From: Semisulcospira habei
Lineage: Eukaryota > Mollusca > Gastropoda > Semisulcospiridae
Length of the DNA: 64,000 nucleotides
Assembly (NCBI GenBank): GCA_036245525.1
Contig: BTPG01000006.1
Coordinates: forward strand, 70,109,101-70,173,100
Reading direction: 5' to 3'
In this document: one piece after another, positions 1-8,958 of the stretch
Layout of the letters: each line of letters opens with the position of its first letter
How positions within the stretch are numbered: the first letter of the stretch is position 1
Translations under genes and position numbers: made by a program
The notes under the pieces: model-generated
Database searches by the model: none
What the model was told of the DNA's origin: nothing
What the model saw: only the letters and a program-made list of their open reading frames with translations

Positions 1-160
1 ACAAGTTTGGGTTTGAAGTCGTTAATAGTATTTGAGAAAAAATAAATTATGTCATAATATAGCTATTTTTGGCCAATTTCCTCATCCTCATGACCTTGAC
101 CTTTGTGAGAGGTCACTCAAATTGGTATGTTTAGAAAGGTCTTGCCACAAAGTATCCTTG
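1..160. repeat. Left remnant of tandem-monomer repeat family A, interrupted by the Polinton
   Basis: This stretch matches the last monomers of a repeat seen again at 12,801-12,940, 13,034-14,586, 30,816-31,746 and 31,767-33,420. Shared phrases are 'gggtttgaagt..aatagtatttgagaaaa' and 'ggtatgtttagaaaggtcttgccacaaagtatccttg'. The repeat resumes at 12,801 with 'ccttgggccatgtttgaagac', so the Polinton landed inside one monomer. Positions 91-102 read TGACCTTGACCT. Confidence 0.85.
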
Positions 161-818
161 AGAGATAGTATATAGGAGAATACAACCCCACCCATTTAAG
201 AAACAATTGATTTATTTAATCCTTTCCGTAAATAAACAAACACACTTGACCAAATACATTTAACAGATTTATCTGCCCAGTCAGGTCCCCCAACCCCTTG
301 GAAGCAAAAGGCTAGTTAAAATATCTTATAAAAGAGAGAGCCCTGCGACACCTATGTCAGTAATACTGTATCGATACTTCTAAATCAGGGTAAATTACAT
401 ACGTAATTACGCTAATGACACCTATGTCAGTAATACCGTATCGATAGTTTTAAATCAGGGTAAATTACATAGGCTACTTTTCAGAATTTCCAATCTCCCG
501 TTATCCCAATTCTCAGTGCAAAGAATGTATCTGATTCACCGCATAATGCCCTCTTAACAAACTGCATAATACACCTCCCCCCTCCCCTTAAAACGTCACC
601 ACCCACCTACCTCCGCACTCAGCCATACAATGTCACAATAAACAATAGACAAGCACGCGGCGACAGTGAGCTGATTCACTACTAAACAAACTGCGTAATA
701 CACCCCCTTCCCCCTTAAACGTCACCACCCTCCGCACTCATCCATACAATTTCACAATAGACAATGCGCCGATTCACTTCTAAACAAACTGACCTACTTT
801 CACAGTCCACCATACAAT
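161..818 (+). repeat. Left terminal inverted repeat of the Polinton
   Basis: It begins AGAGATAGTATATAGG and is the reverse complement of 12,143-12,800 up to the shared 'ccaccatacaat'. It contains two about 70-bp copies starting 'gacacctatgtcagtaata' (about 348 and 417), and two longer diverged copies starting near 'gattcac' (about 534 and 673) with a third partial one at about 772. Confidence 0.93.
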
Positions 819-968
819 TGACATGGCCACACAATCGACAGTGCGCACCAGGAAATATATATATAACCTCAGACTAGTAAACAGCCACCTTCGTTCAAGC
901 GCGTTATGATTGGACCTGTTCTGAAAAATATGCACCGAACTTGTCTCGGTATGCACCCTACTTGAGTC

Positions 969-1095
969 AATATGTACGAGACCAAACACAATAATCATAA
1001 ATGAATTTTTAATTTTTTTTAATATGTACCAGACCCTACACAATATTCATACAGGAATTTATAATTTTTTTAAATATGTACCAGACCCTATGGTT
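969..1095. repeat. Tandem repeat, about 52-bp unit, 2.5 copies
   Basis: Successive units start 'aatatgtacgagacc' (about 969), 'aatatgtaccagaccctaca' (1,021) and 'aatatgtaccagaccctatg' (about 1,074), each but the last followed by an AT-rich tail. Confidence 0.85.
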
Positions 1096-1334
1096 TTCTT
1101 TCATATATTCAAATAGCCAGCGGCTTCACACACCCACAATGTGGGCAGGGGAAAAAACCCACTCTATGTATAAACACCATGAAGTCTTCACAGACACAGA
1201 ACCAAAATGAGTTTGCAACCTGTTGGAAAACAGAGAAAGCTTTAAGATAAGGCCCTTCTTGTGAGTAGACTAAAGGGTATTTACTGTTGACTTCTGCGCA
1301 GGCCAGCCCTAACAGGACTTGTGACACATGCACT

Positions 1335-1700
1335 CATGCTAGCCTACTCACCCGTAACTCAAAGCTGCCTCCTATTGGCACGTCAATCTCAGTCGCGTCT
1401 GCGCGGCCCCCATAACCCGCCCGTCAGTCACTGAGGACCGTCCATATGATTACACCCGAACTAACCACGGCCTGCGCATGAGGCATAAATTCTCATGAGC
1501 TGCTGCACTGAGTCGCAGGGCTTCGCATGAAAATCTATGCCTCATGCTAGCCTACTACCCGTAACTCAGTCAACGCCTCCCGCACGTCAATCTCGCATCT
1601 GCTGCGCATGAGGCAATAGATTTCTCTGTCCCACCCAAGGCATAACCCGCTCAGGGCCTCAGGGCCAGTCATGATCACGGCCTCGGTGCTGTGGACGAAC
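1335..1700. repeat. Imperfect direct duplication, about 205-bp period
   Basis: 'catgctagcctact' plus 'cccgtaactca' occurs near 1,335 and again near 1,542. Both copies continue with related 'cacgtcaatctc', 'cataacccgc' and 'tcagtca/cagtcatgat' phrases. Confidence 0.65.
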
Positions 1701-1891
1701 GAACTATGTTAGGCTAGTTTTGCCTGAAAGATTTTACAGTCATCTGTGTAGTCATTTTGAAAATGATGTGTTGAATGCAAGATGTGTTTTGCTAGGAAGG
1801 ATTTATGTGTTTTGTTAAGAAACATCTTGTAAACCAAAAGATAAGTTTTGTTTTAATCATATTGCAGACGGTTACTTGTATTAAAATTATA

Positions 1892-1906
1892 TTTTGTATT
1901 AAAATG
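1892..1906 (+). promoter_or_regulatory. Start-proximal AT motif of the ATPase gene
   Basis: Reads TTTTGTATTAAAATG into the start codon at 1,904. It resembles the motif at four other Polinton start codons, TTTGTYTATAAAAATG. A role in transcription start is inference. Confidence 0.45.
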
Positions 1907-2509
1907 GACTTAATGACGCACGATTCACATTGCGGCCTATTTTGTGGCGCCACTTCGTGTGGGAAGACTGAATTTGTTCTTAACCTCTTACAAACAAGAT
2001 ACCTTCATCATTTCAAAAACATTGTAATATTTTGTCCAACAATCAAACACAACAAAGCTTATCACAACCGTTTATTCATTTGGACTGACAACAACATATA
2101 CTTAGTCGACCCTGAGAAAAAACTGAATGATTACCTGCTATATTTTTACAAGCAATTTGAAGGACAGCCAACATTGTTCATAGTTGATGACTGTTCTGCA
2201 GAAAAAGACATTGTCAAGAAGAGAAACACTCTAGCAGAACTTGCCTTCAGTGGCAGACATGCAAACATAAGTGTATGGATTCTCACTCAGAAATATAATG
2301 CTGTACTGAAAGATTTTCGAGAACAGTTAAAGTTTATCTGTTTGTTTTACTGTAAGGACCGTGACAGCTTTGAAGACTGTCTCAGAGAGAACGATGTCAT
2401 TCCAAATAAGCAAGAATGGGATGATGTAAAAAATAAACTGAAATCAACTAAGCATCTAAAGCTCATTTTGAAGACAGATCAACCCACTGGATATGGGTTA
2501 GTAAATTAA
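1904..2509 (+). CDS. ATP: A32/FtsK-HerA-like genome-packaging ATPase of the Polinton
   Basis: Predicted to pump element DNA into capsids by ATP hydrolysis. I chose the ATG at 1,904 (about 201 residues) over an upstream in-frame ATG at 1,805 because the family begins close to the Walker A motif and a TTTTGTATTAAAATG motif abuts it. The Walker A/P-loop is GATSCGKTEF near residues 15-24. The Walker B strand is TLFIVDD near residues 92-98, followed by a SGRHANISVWILTQ stretch typical of the sensor region of these ATPases. The length fits Polinton ATPases (about 200-250 residues). It is followed after 27 bp by an unknown gene on the same strand. The reading frame is intact, and the P-loop makes the assignment firm at family level. 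Confidence 0.92.
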   Translation: MDLMTHDSHCGLFCGATSCGKTEFVLNLLQTRYLHHFKNIVIFCPTIKHNKAYHNRLFIWTDNNIYLVDPEKKLNDYLLYFYKQFEGQPTLFIVDDCSAEKDIVKKRNTLAELAFSGRHANISVWILTQKYNAVLKDFREQLKFICLFYCKDRDSFEDCLRENDVIPNKQEWDDVKNKLKSTKHLKLILKTDQPTGYGLVN

Positions 2510-2519
2510 TTTATCTTTT

Positions 2520-2539
2520 TGGTTTGTCTATAAAAAATG
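2520..2539 (+). promoter_or_regulatory. Start-proximal motif TTTGTCTATAAAAAATG
   Basis: The motif runs directly into the ATG at 2,537. It includes TCTA followed by an A-rich run, as described for late promoters of CroV and Mavirus. The functional reading is inference. Confidence 0.5.
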
Positions 2540-2932
2540 ACAGACAGACAAGAAAATCAAAATTGGCCTATTGGTAAATTCATAGATATTACATCGAGTT
2601 TTAGGGGTTTTATGCTTATTAGTGACTTAAAAACACAAGTTAGACACCCTTTTTCATCACTTCCAACACCAATGAAAATATATATGACATATAGTTTTTA
2701 TCTTGGATATTCTAATACTTTTCCATGTTATAATAATAGGACAAATGATTTTTTAGTTTATGATGCTAAATCTGACTGGTTTAAGATTATGTGTTTACAA
2801 ATATACCATCAAATAAAAAAAGAAAATAAAAATGTTAAATTTATTACTGTTAATAAAACAATATTACACATGCAAAAGATTGAACATGATACAACAGAAG
2901 ACATATCTATGAAGTGGCTTATTAGTTGGTAA
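2537..2932 (+). CDS. Unrecognised Polinton protein, 131 aa
   Basis: An intact 131-residue frame between the ATPase and PolB. I do not recognise the family. It is rich in aromatic and basic residues, has no clear signal peptide or membrane segment, and lacks the His-Asp-Cys layout of the adenain-type protease often found in Polintons. The ATG at 2,537 is supported by TTTGTCTATAAAAAATG ending in it. The reading frame closes (TAA at 2,930) about 80 bp before the SINE insertion duplication, so the SINE does not truncate it. It could be a minor structural or DNA-binding protein; nothing visible decides this. Confidence 0.7.
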   Translation: MTDRQENQNWPIGKFIDITSSFRGFMLISDLKTQVRHPFSSLPTPMKIYMTYSFYLGYSNTFPCYNNRTNDFLVYDAKSDWFKIMCLQIYHQIKKENKNVKFITVNKTILHMQKIEHDTTEDISMKWLISW

Positions 2933-3024
2933 TTAATTTTGTCTATTATATAGATTTTAGTCAATAAAGTGCCATTTTTCATTATATAATTTTCTATTTA
3001 TTTTTTTGTCGGACAAATAAAAAA
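2933..3024 (+). promoter_or_regulatory. Ancestral PolB promoter region, displaced by a SINE
   Basis: An AT-rich stretch containing 'ttttgtctattata' and 'tttttttgtcggacaaataa'. It would have lain just upstream of the PolB ATG before the SINE at 3,025-3,415 inserted. The 14-bp duplication (3,011-3,024 and 3,416-3,429, GGACAAATAAAAAA) restores only the A-rich proximal part next to the ATG. Confidence 0.55.
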
Positions 3025-3415
3025 TTGATTGATTGATTGTACATTGCTTAACGTCCCGACAGCAACAAGGCTTTCTCAGGACGTGCCTGCGCTGCTTGTG
3101 AAAAAAAAACCAACTAAACAGAACATTGAATGTATGTCGCCAGCCGGTCAAATACATTAAATAAACCTAACACATGGGGCCTAAATAAAGCTAAGACCAT
3201 TTAGCAACACACATCCAATATCAAGAGCTACAGGCAGTGCAGACAGTAGGGAGAGTGTTAAAAAGGCAAATACAGGTGAATGGACAAAGGGTAGACAGAA
3301 ACACATGCCCCAGAATAGAGAGAAAAACCCACCCTGTGGGGCTGACCAGGGTGACCCTGGGAACTAAAAAGTACCTAACCCCACCCAAGTCCCCCAGGGC
3401 AGACCCGGGTGGGGG
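3025..3415 (-). mobile_element. SINE S1 copy inserted upstream of PolB
   Basis: A 391-bp retroposon on the minus strand: its 5' end is the CACCCGGGTCTGCCC side and its 3' end is GACGTTAAGCAATGTACAATC followed by a (CAAT)n tail. It is flanked by a 14-bp target duplication GGACAAATAAAAAA. Other copies are at 44,392, 45,610, 48,173 and 61,195. I see no Pol III box A/B head, so its 5' source is unknown. Confidence 0.9.
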
Positions 3416-3441
3416 GGACAAATAAAAAAAAAAAAAAAAAG

Positions 3442-6400
3442 ATGGACAACCATCAAAGATTAAGAAACGTGTTTCACACAACTGACTTACCTATATCTAA
3501 TATTTACAATGTCTATGAATCAATAGAAAGATCTTTTTTAGTCATACAAAATAACCTTCTTTCTGATAGTGTAAAGATTCAGATTGTTGCAAAAATAGAA
3601 TTTGCCAGAGATGTTGGTGAAGTTATTGTAACGTATATCTCGACAAGGCAGCACACAGTTAATTCGAGAAGAGAACTAGAGAAAGTGTTTAGAGAAAGAT
3701 TGTTACCAGACTTCCATGAAGCAATTGACAGAGCAGAAATGCAAGGGTCTGGCTGGCATGAAGGCCTTATACATGAACTACAACTAAAGCAGTCAAGATA
3801 TCATCCTATTTTAGGCAAATCATGGATACCACTACCAAAAGAGGTTGTAGACAAAAAGGGTGTGGTCAATATTCAGAACAATGATAATTTCTGTTTTATG
3901 TGGTGTGTACTTGCCAAACTGCATTTTGTAAAAACAAAACCTGAACGTGTATCTAACTATACCAATTTTATAAATGAACTCAACTTCAGTGGCATTGAGT
4001 TCCCTGTTAAAATAGAGGACATAGACTTGTTTGAAAAACTAAATCCTGGTATATCTGTGAATGTGTTTGTGTGGGAAAATGAATCTGAGAATAAGTTACA
4101 GCCAATTAGAGTATCTCCAATTGCCCCAACCTATGGGCAGTCAGAAGATAAACATGTTGATATGTTACTAATAAGCTCTGGTGATAACTTTCACTACACA
4201 ATTATTAGGAGTATGTCACGACTAATTCATAATCATGTATCAAAACACAATGGCAAACAGGAAATATGTAAAAGATGCTTACAAAGGTTCTCCTGTATAA
4301 AAGTGGCACATAAGCATACCCAGCACTGTAGGTCGGCTGATGACATTCAAACAATACTTAGGTATCCAGATCCTGGCAGCAAGGTTTATTTCAAGAACTA
4401 TGTTAATCAACAAAAGCTGCCATTTGTAGTATACGCAGATTTTGAATCACTCGTTGTTTCATATGAGGGTCCAGTTCCAGAGTCATTACCAAAGACTATA
4501 AAATTAAGTGACCAAGTGGTGTGTTCTTTTGGATACATTATTGTTAGGTCAGACGGTCTTCATTCAGAACCTGTTATCTACAGGGGTGAAAATGCAGCAT
4601 GCCTGTTTTTAACAGAAATGAGACAACTGTATAGTCAGGTAGTACAGTATCTCACAACATGTCAGATGCCTTTAGTGATGACAGAAGAAGACAAACTAAA
4701 ATTTGATACAGCTGAGACGTGTTGGATTTGTGAACAGCCTCTGGGGGGTGATAAAGTTCGTGACCATGATCACATAACTGGATGTTACAGAGGTGCTGCA
4801 CATAGCAATTGTAACTTGTTATTAAAAATAGATCCTAAGACATACAAGTTACCAATCTTTTTCCACAATCTGAAGGGATATGATTCACACATTATCATGC
4901 AGGCTGTGGATGAGTCTTACAGAAACATAAGTTGTATTGCTCAGACAACTGAGAAATACTTGACTTTTAGGTTAGACAAATTATCATTTTATGACTCTAT
5001 GCAACATCTGTCTTTAGGGTTGGCTAGTCTAGCAGAAGGACTGACTGAGTATCCAATAACAAGTAAATATTTTGAGCCAGACTTGATTAAAAAAGGTGTT
5101 TATCCATATGAGTACATCAGTGACTGGGTAGTGTTTGAAGAAAGGAGACTGCCTCCAAAAGAGAAATTTTATTCTACACTAACTGGCAAAGGTATTTCTG
5201 ACTCTGATTACCAGCACGCACTTGATGCATGGGGTAAACTAGGATGTCAGACAATTGGTGACTACCATGACCAGTACTTGAAAGCTGACGTTTGCTTGCT
5301 AGCAGACGTATTCGAAAGTTATCGTGAAAAGGGTTTGTTACACTACAGTCTTGACCCTGCTTGTTACATCACTAGTCCTGGCATGACATGGGATGCATTT
5401 TTGAAATCCAGTAAGATATTTATAGACCTGTTGTCTGATCGTACGATGGGTGAAATGGTGGAACGTGGATTGAGGGGAGGGATTAGTTTAGCAGCGAACA
5501 ATTATGCCAAGGCAAATAATAAATATCTTGACGACTTTGACCCCTCAATGTCAAGGTCATTTATTACGTACGTGGACGCTAACAATTTGTACGGATTCGC
5601 GATGTGTGAATTGTTGCCATTAAAAAACTTTTGTTTGTATGATTTGTCACAGTATGGCATAAAAAAATTAACAAAATATATTATGGCTCGAGGTCAAAAT
5701 GATGAAAAGGGTTGGATCTTTGAAGTAGACCTGGAGTACCCACACCATCTACATGATTACCACAATGATTATCCATTAGCTGTTGAGAAAATGAGTATGA
5801 CTGGAAAAAAAGAAGACACCAAACTAGTGCCAAATTTAAATGATAAATTCAATTACGTGTGTCATTATCGCTTGTTACAGTTTTACATCAGACATGGGTT
5901 AGTACTAAAGAAAGTTCACAGAGGTATTCAATTTGATCAGAGTGCTTTCATGAAAGATTACATAATGAAGAACACCACATTGCGTGCGAGAGACGGCAAC
6001 ACTGCATTTGACAAAGACTTCTTTAAGCTTATGAACAATGCCTGTTTTGGTAAGACGATGGAAAATCCTCATCACAGAAAAGATGTGAGACTGGTCACAA
6101 CTGAATCAGGTGCAATTAAACTTACAGGTAAGCCACACTACACAGGGTATAAAGAATTTCATTCAACATTGTATGCAGTGTCACTCAAAAAAAAGATTGT
6201 TAAACTAGACAAGCCAGTATTCATTGGTATGGCAATTCTTGAATTGTCAAAACTGTTGATGCTTGAATTTTATTATGATTACTTCAAACCAAAGTATCCT
6301 GAGTGTCGTCTGCTATACACTGACACTGACTCTATGATCATAGACGTGCCTACTGAAGACTTTTATGAAGACATGAAAACAGAGTTACACATGTATGACA

Positions 6401-6867
6401 CGTCTGATTACCCAAAAGACCATCCACTGTTTAGCACACAAAACAAGAAAGTGCCTGGAAAGTTTAAGGATGAACTAAATGGTGTGCCAATAGTTGAGTA
6501 TGTTGGACTGAGATCAAAAATGTATTCTATACTACACCAAAAGGGTAGTCAGTCAAAAGCAAAAGGTATCAAGAAAACAGCAATAAAAAATAAAGACATT
6601 CGACATGAACATTATAAGCAAGTATTAGATGGAGAACTGATGCCTGATTATCCAAACAAAACACTGAGGTCAAATAGACACAATATTGAAATGATTCAAA
6701 CACAAAAGAAGTCTCTAGCAGTAGGGGACACGAAAAGAGTGTTTCACACTAAGGAAAAGGCTTATGCACCAGGTCATTACAGACTCAAGTTATCTGAAGA
6801 AATAGCTGACGAACTGGTTGATGAACTAATCAATGAGTTAGTTGATGAAATGATTAAAAATGCGTAA
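3442..6867 (+). CDS. POLB: Protein-primed family B DNA polymerase of the Polinton
   Basis: Replicative polymerase, 1,141 residues from the ATG at 3,442; an upstream GTG-initiated extension runs through poly-A and is unlikely. An N-terminal region contains CFMWC and a later HYTII, then a CxxC...HxxxxC finger (ICKRCLQRF...HTQHC) near residue 275. The exonuclease motifs follow: ExoI YADFESL (about 331), ExoII FFHNLKGYDSH (about 474) and ExoIII YLKADVCLLADVF (about 612). A Cys/His cluster CWICEQPL...RDHDHITG (about 425-450) resembles an HNH/endonuclease VII fold and lies between ExoI and ExoII. Polymerase motifs are A YVDANNLYG (about 710), B KLMNNACFGKTMEN (about 863) and C YTDTDS (about 959), all with catalytic aspartates present. 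It overlaps the convergent integrase gene by 14 bp. Intact; a SINE separates it from its ancestral upstream region. Confidence 0.96.
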   Translation: MDNHQRLRNVFHTTDLPISNIYNVYESIERSFLVIQNNLLSDSVKIQIVAKIEFARDVGEVIVTYISTRQHTVNSRRELEKVFRERLLPDFHEAIDRAEMQGSGWHEGLIHELQLKQSRYHPILGKSWIPLPKEVVDKKGVVNIQNNDNFCFMWCVLAKLHFVKTKPERVSNYTNFINELNFSGIEFPVKIEDIDLFEKLNPGISVNVFVWENESENKLQPIRVSPIAPTYGQSEDKHVDMLLISSGDNFHYTIIRSMSRLIHNHVSKHNGKQEICKRCLQRFSCIKVAHKHTQHCRSADDIQTILRYPDPGSKVYFKNYVNQQKLPFVVYADFESLVVSYEGPVPESLPKTIKLSDQVVCSFGYIIVRSDGLHSEPVIYRGENAACLFLTEMRQLYSQVVQYLTTCQMPLVMTEEDKLKFDTAETCWICEQPLGGDKVRDHDHITGCYRGAAHSNCNLLLKIDPKTYKLPIFFHNLKGYDSHIIMQAVDESYRNISCIAQTTEKYLTFRLDKLSFYDSMQHLSLGLASLAEGLTEYPITSKYFEPDLIKKGVYPYEYISDWVVFEERRLPPKEKFYSTLTGKGISDSDYQHALDAWGKLGCQTIGDYHDQYLKADVCLLADVFESYREKGLLHYSLDPACYITSPGMTWDAFLKSSKIFIDLLSDRTMGEMVERGLRGGISLAANNYAKANNKYLDDFDPSMSRSFITYVDANNLYGFAMCELLPLKNFCLYDLSQYGIKKLTKYIMARGQNDEKGWIFEVDLEYPHHLHDYHNDYPLAVEKMSMTGKKEDTKLVPNLNDKFNYVCHYRLLQFYIRHGLVLKKVHRGIQFDQSAFMKDYIMKNTTLRARDGNTAFDKDFFKLMNNACFGKTMENPHHRKDVRLVTTESGAIKLTGKPHYTGYKEFHSTLYAVSLKKKIVKLDKPVFIGMAILELSKLLMLEFYYDYFKPKYPECRLLYTDTDSMIIDVPTEDFYEDMKTELHMYDTSDYPKDHPLFSTQNKKVPGKFKDELNGVPIVEYVGLRSKMYSILHQKGSQSKAKGIKKTAIKNKDIRHEHYKQVLDGELMPDYPNKTLRSNRHNIEMIQTQKKSLAVGDTKRVFHTKEKAYAPGHYRLKLSEEIADELVDELINELVDEMIKNA

Positions 6868-7813
6868 CAGTGTCTGGGGGAATAATCTGTAATTCTTCTC
6901 TAACAAATGCCCTCTTTGGTGCAGGCTCATACAGATAATATATTGTTGCATTAGGTGAAGGAACTATTTTTTTTATATTATGAACAGACGTAGACCATAT
7001 TGGATCAGTTGCCCTGCGTCTTATGTCATTTTCAGCTTCCCCTGGTTGATATAAATATCTCACCTGTTTGGTAAATAAACTTGTGTCTGGAGGTGGGGTT
7101 GGCCCTTTTTTTGGCTCTGCAATTGTTTTCAATTTAATAGCATCAGCAGGCTTAGGGTGTCCTTCATTGTTCATTGCTTTTATCACATGTGGTAATCTCT
7201 TTACCCACTCAGTGTTCCGGGTGTCATGCATGAGTTCCTTAGAATACTGGTAACTGAAAAGTCTCTCTGACAACTGTTTATTGAAATTTTCTACAATTGC
7301 CTGTGATCTGTGCACACCTGGAATGCCTCTTCTGAAGAATACACCATGCTTAGCAAATAACTGATTAACAGCACCTTTGAATTCTGATCCATCATCAACC
7401 TGCACTAGTCTGGGGTATCTTAAAGGGCCTCGACCATATATTTTTGTTAATGCTGTAGCAACTGTACTGGCTGTTTTGTCAGATATGGGTTCAGCGTCTT
7501 TGTACCTTGAAGCAATGTCTACAACAGTCAGTGCATACTTGTATCGTTTCTTTCTTATTGTGTCATGTGGTAAGAACAGGAGGTCCATTTGGTGTGTGTC
7601 ATTAGGTGTTGTGTTCTCAAAATGAGGTCTTGTTATTTTTCTTGGAGCAGGAAGATATATCTGCCAAATTGCCTGTCTCTGTAACCATTGCTTGACTTGA
7701 TTGAGTGTTATATCTCCGCCCACAGCGGCATGTAATTTCTGAATAGCTGTTGCTCCTTTCCAATAGCCTGATGGAGAGTAATATATTTTTGATAGTTTAT
7801 TTTCGGCTGCCAT
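6854..7813 (-). CDS. INT: Retroviral-type (rve, DDE) integrase of the Polinton
   Basis: Catalyses insertion of the element into host DNA. I start it at ATG 7,813 (319 residues); the longer frame needs a TTG start. The RNase H-like core begins near residue 60. The catalytic triad is visible as the D in THQMDLLF (about 77), the first D in VQVDDGSEFKG (about 140) and the E in IVENFNKQL (about 175), close to the D,D-35-E layout. The C-terminal part (VRYLYQPGE...) looks like the usual small beta-barrel; I see no clear chromodomain. The gene overlaps the 3' end of the upstream minus-strand gene by 17 bp and the PolB 3' end by 14 bp. Confidence 0.95.
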   Translation of the reverse strand: MAAENKLSKIYYSPSGYWKGATAIQKLHAAVGGDITLNQVKQWLQRQAIWQIYLPAPRKITRPHFENTTPNDTHQMDLLFLPHDTIRKKRYKYALTVVDIASRYKDAEPISDKTASTVATALTKIYGRGPLRYPRLVQVDDGSEFKGAVNQLFAKHGVFFRRGIPGVHRSQAIVENFNKQLSERLFSYQYSKELMHDTRNTEWVKRLPHVIKAMNNEGHPKPADAIKLKTIAEPKKGPTPPPDTSLFTKQVRYLYQPGEAENDIRRRATDPIWSTSVHNIKKIVPSPNATIYYLYEPAPKRAFVREELQIIPPDTVTHF

Positions 7814-8231
7814 TTTTTCTAGCAATGAAAACTCCTGTAAAATAAACAAATGTCATTCCCACTAGAACAAAGATTATCTCCCCGTTTCTTTGTTGTGTGC
7901 TTGGTTTGTAATAGTCACTTAGTTTTGGTTTTGGGATAGACATGTCTTCACCCGTGACAAGAAAATATTCCCTGATTGCTTCGTCTGTATTTGAAAACGT
8001 ATGCTGTGCGTGACCTTCAAGCCTGAGTTTTTCATTGATGAAATCAAGTTTCTCAATTCTATTCTTTTCATAATCTTGCTGGGCTTGAGCAAGTTTTTCA
8101 GATGCTTCATTATGACGTTTTAATTCTTCTGCAGATTCTTCTCTACCCATTTTTGAAAAGAGATAATTAGAGCCACTAAATGCCAGAGCATTAACCATAG
8201 CACCTCCTATCATAATAGCTATCGTCGCCAT
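7797..8231 (-). CDS. Conserved Polinton-associated membrane protein, 144 aa
   Basis: An intact 144-residue frame with a hydrophobic N-terminus (IAIMIGGAMVNALAF), a charged central helix likely to be coiled coil (EELKRHNEASEKLAQAQQDY), and a C-terminal membrane segment (IIFVLVGMTFVYFTGVFIA) followed by basic residues. The 'RIEKLDFINEKLRLEGHA' block matches a protein I recall from many invertebrate Polintons, but its function is unknown to me. It overlaps the integrase start by 17 bp, so the two may share a transcript. It could be a virion membrane or penton-associated protein; this is inference. Confidence 0.8.
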   Translation of the reverse strand: MATIAIMIGGAMVNALAFSGSNYLFSKMGREESAEELKRHNEASEKLAQAQQDYEKNRIEKLDFINEKLRLEGHAQHTFSNTDEAIREYFLVTGEDMSIPKPKLSDYYKPSTQQRNGEIIFVLVGMTFVYFTGVFIARKNGSRK

Positions 8232-8242
8232 ATTATTTTTAT

Positions 8243-8473
8243 TTACATAGAAACATTTTCGGGAATAATTCCCTGCTTGACAAGAAAGTCTTTTGTCGCA
8301 ATCGACGCTGTAACAACTACAATTAGCTTAGCGCTGTCTTCGAAATCGAGTCTACTCAAGTCTGCTGATTTCATTTTGAGTAGACTTTTTCCCAGCATAG
8401 AATAAGCTACTGCTAATCCGCTGATTACGGCAGAGTGATACACAAGGTTCATTAAATTTTTTGAGTCGTTCAT
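8243..8473 (-). CDS. Conserved small Polinton membrane protein, 76 aa
   Basis: An intact 76-residue frame, 11 bp upstream of the next gene. It has two hydrophobic helices, around LVYHSAVISGLAVAYSML (residues 10-27) and KLIVVVTASIATKD (about 48-61), and the ending VKQGIIPENVSM. The pattern 'VYHSAVI.GLAV.Y..LGK' with terminal 'KQGI.PE' recurs in invertebrate Polintons as far as I recall. It is probably a small membrane-embedded structural protein; the role is not established. Confidence 0.75.
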   Translation of the reverse strand: MNDSKNLMNLVYHSAVISGLAVAYSMLGKSLLKMKSADLSRLDFEDSAKLIVVVTASIATKDFLVKQGIIPENVSM

Positions 8474-8508
8474 TTATTAGGCAAGAAAAATTAAAATAAT
8501 ATTTTTAT

Positions 8509-8958
8509 TTACTGCATAAAAAATGGGTCAACGGCTTTGGGTGTTACTGGTAATGTGGCGACTTCTGGTTTTGTTTTTGGAGTGTCTGATTTTTTGGTCA
8601 CTGTACGAGTCTGTGGTTTGTATTTTTTGTATAATTGATAACCTACGTAACCAAATCCGACAACAAATCCGGCAACTACATATTTTGTTGTTTGAGGTTC
8701 GGGGTCAGGGTCAGACTTAGTTGTTTGTCTCTCACTTTCATGAAGGTGTGACGGTACTGACACAGGTCCTGACGATCCTGACAATGGATCAGTTACATGA
8801 GTCTTTTCTGTTTGTGCCTTAAGCTGTAATTTTTTTTGCCTATTATATTCAGCTAATCTTTTTCCAGCATCAACACGGCCTGGACTTTTAGTCTTCGTCA
8901 CAGTTTGAACCTGTGTCAAAACAGGGTTCAGTTGTGGAGTCGCCTGGGTTTCGTCCAT
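8509..8958 (-). CDS. Polinton single-pass membrane protein, 149 aa
   Basis: An intact 149-residue frame. The N-terminal third contains PGRVDAGKRLAEYNRQKK (residues about 25-42), a basic block I recall in a recurrent Polinton protein. A Ser/Pro/Asp-rich linker follows, then one membrane helix YVVAGFVVGFGYVGYQLY (about 93-110) and a basic Pro/Thr-rich C-terminus. The start overlaps the end of the upstream gene (8,888-9,415) by 71 bp in another frame, typical of compact viral gene packing. Function unknown. Confidence 0.75.
   Translation of the reverse strand: MDETQATPQLNPVLTQVQTVTKTKSPGRVDAGKRLAEYNRQKKLQLKAQTEKTHVTDPLSGSSGPVSVPSHLHESERQTTKSDPDPEPQTTKYVVAGFVVGFGYVGYQLYKKYKPQTRTVTKKSDTPKTKPEVATLPVTPKAVDPFFMQ

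Larger units (their letters stand above)
819..1903. other. Non-coding left arm of the Polinton
   Basis: No convincing coding frame lies between the left TIR and the ATPase start. The arm holds a 52-bp tandem repeat (969-1,095), an imperfect duplication at 1,335-1,700, and a palindrome near 1,478-1,548 ('gaggcataaattctcatgag') related to hairpin family H3 elsewhere in the window. It may carry the ATPase promoter. Confidence 0.6.

Noticed and set aside
1805..1903. N-terminal extension of the ATPase from an upstream ATG
   Set aside because: Hydrophobic and unconserved in character; the ATG at 1,904 lies nearer the P-loop and has the shared start motif.
3409..3441. GTG-initiated Gly-Lys-rich extension of PolB
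   Set aside because: It is the edge of the SINE plus the poly-A tract; the ATG at 3,442 is the natural start.
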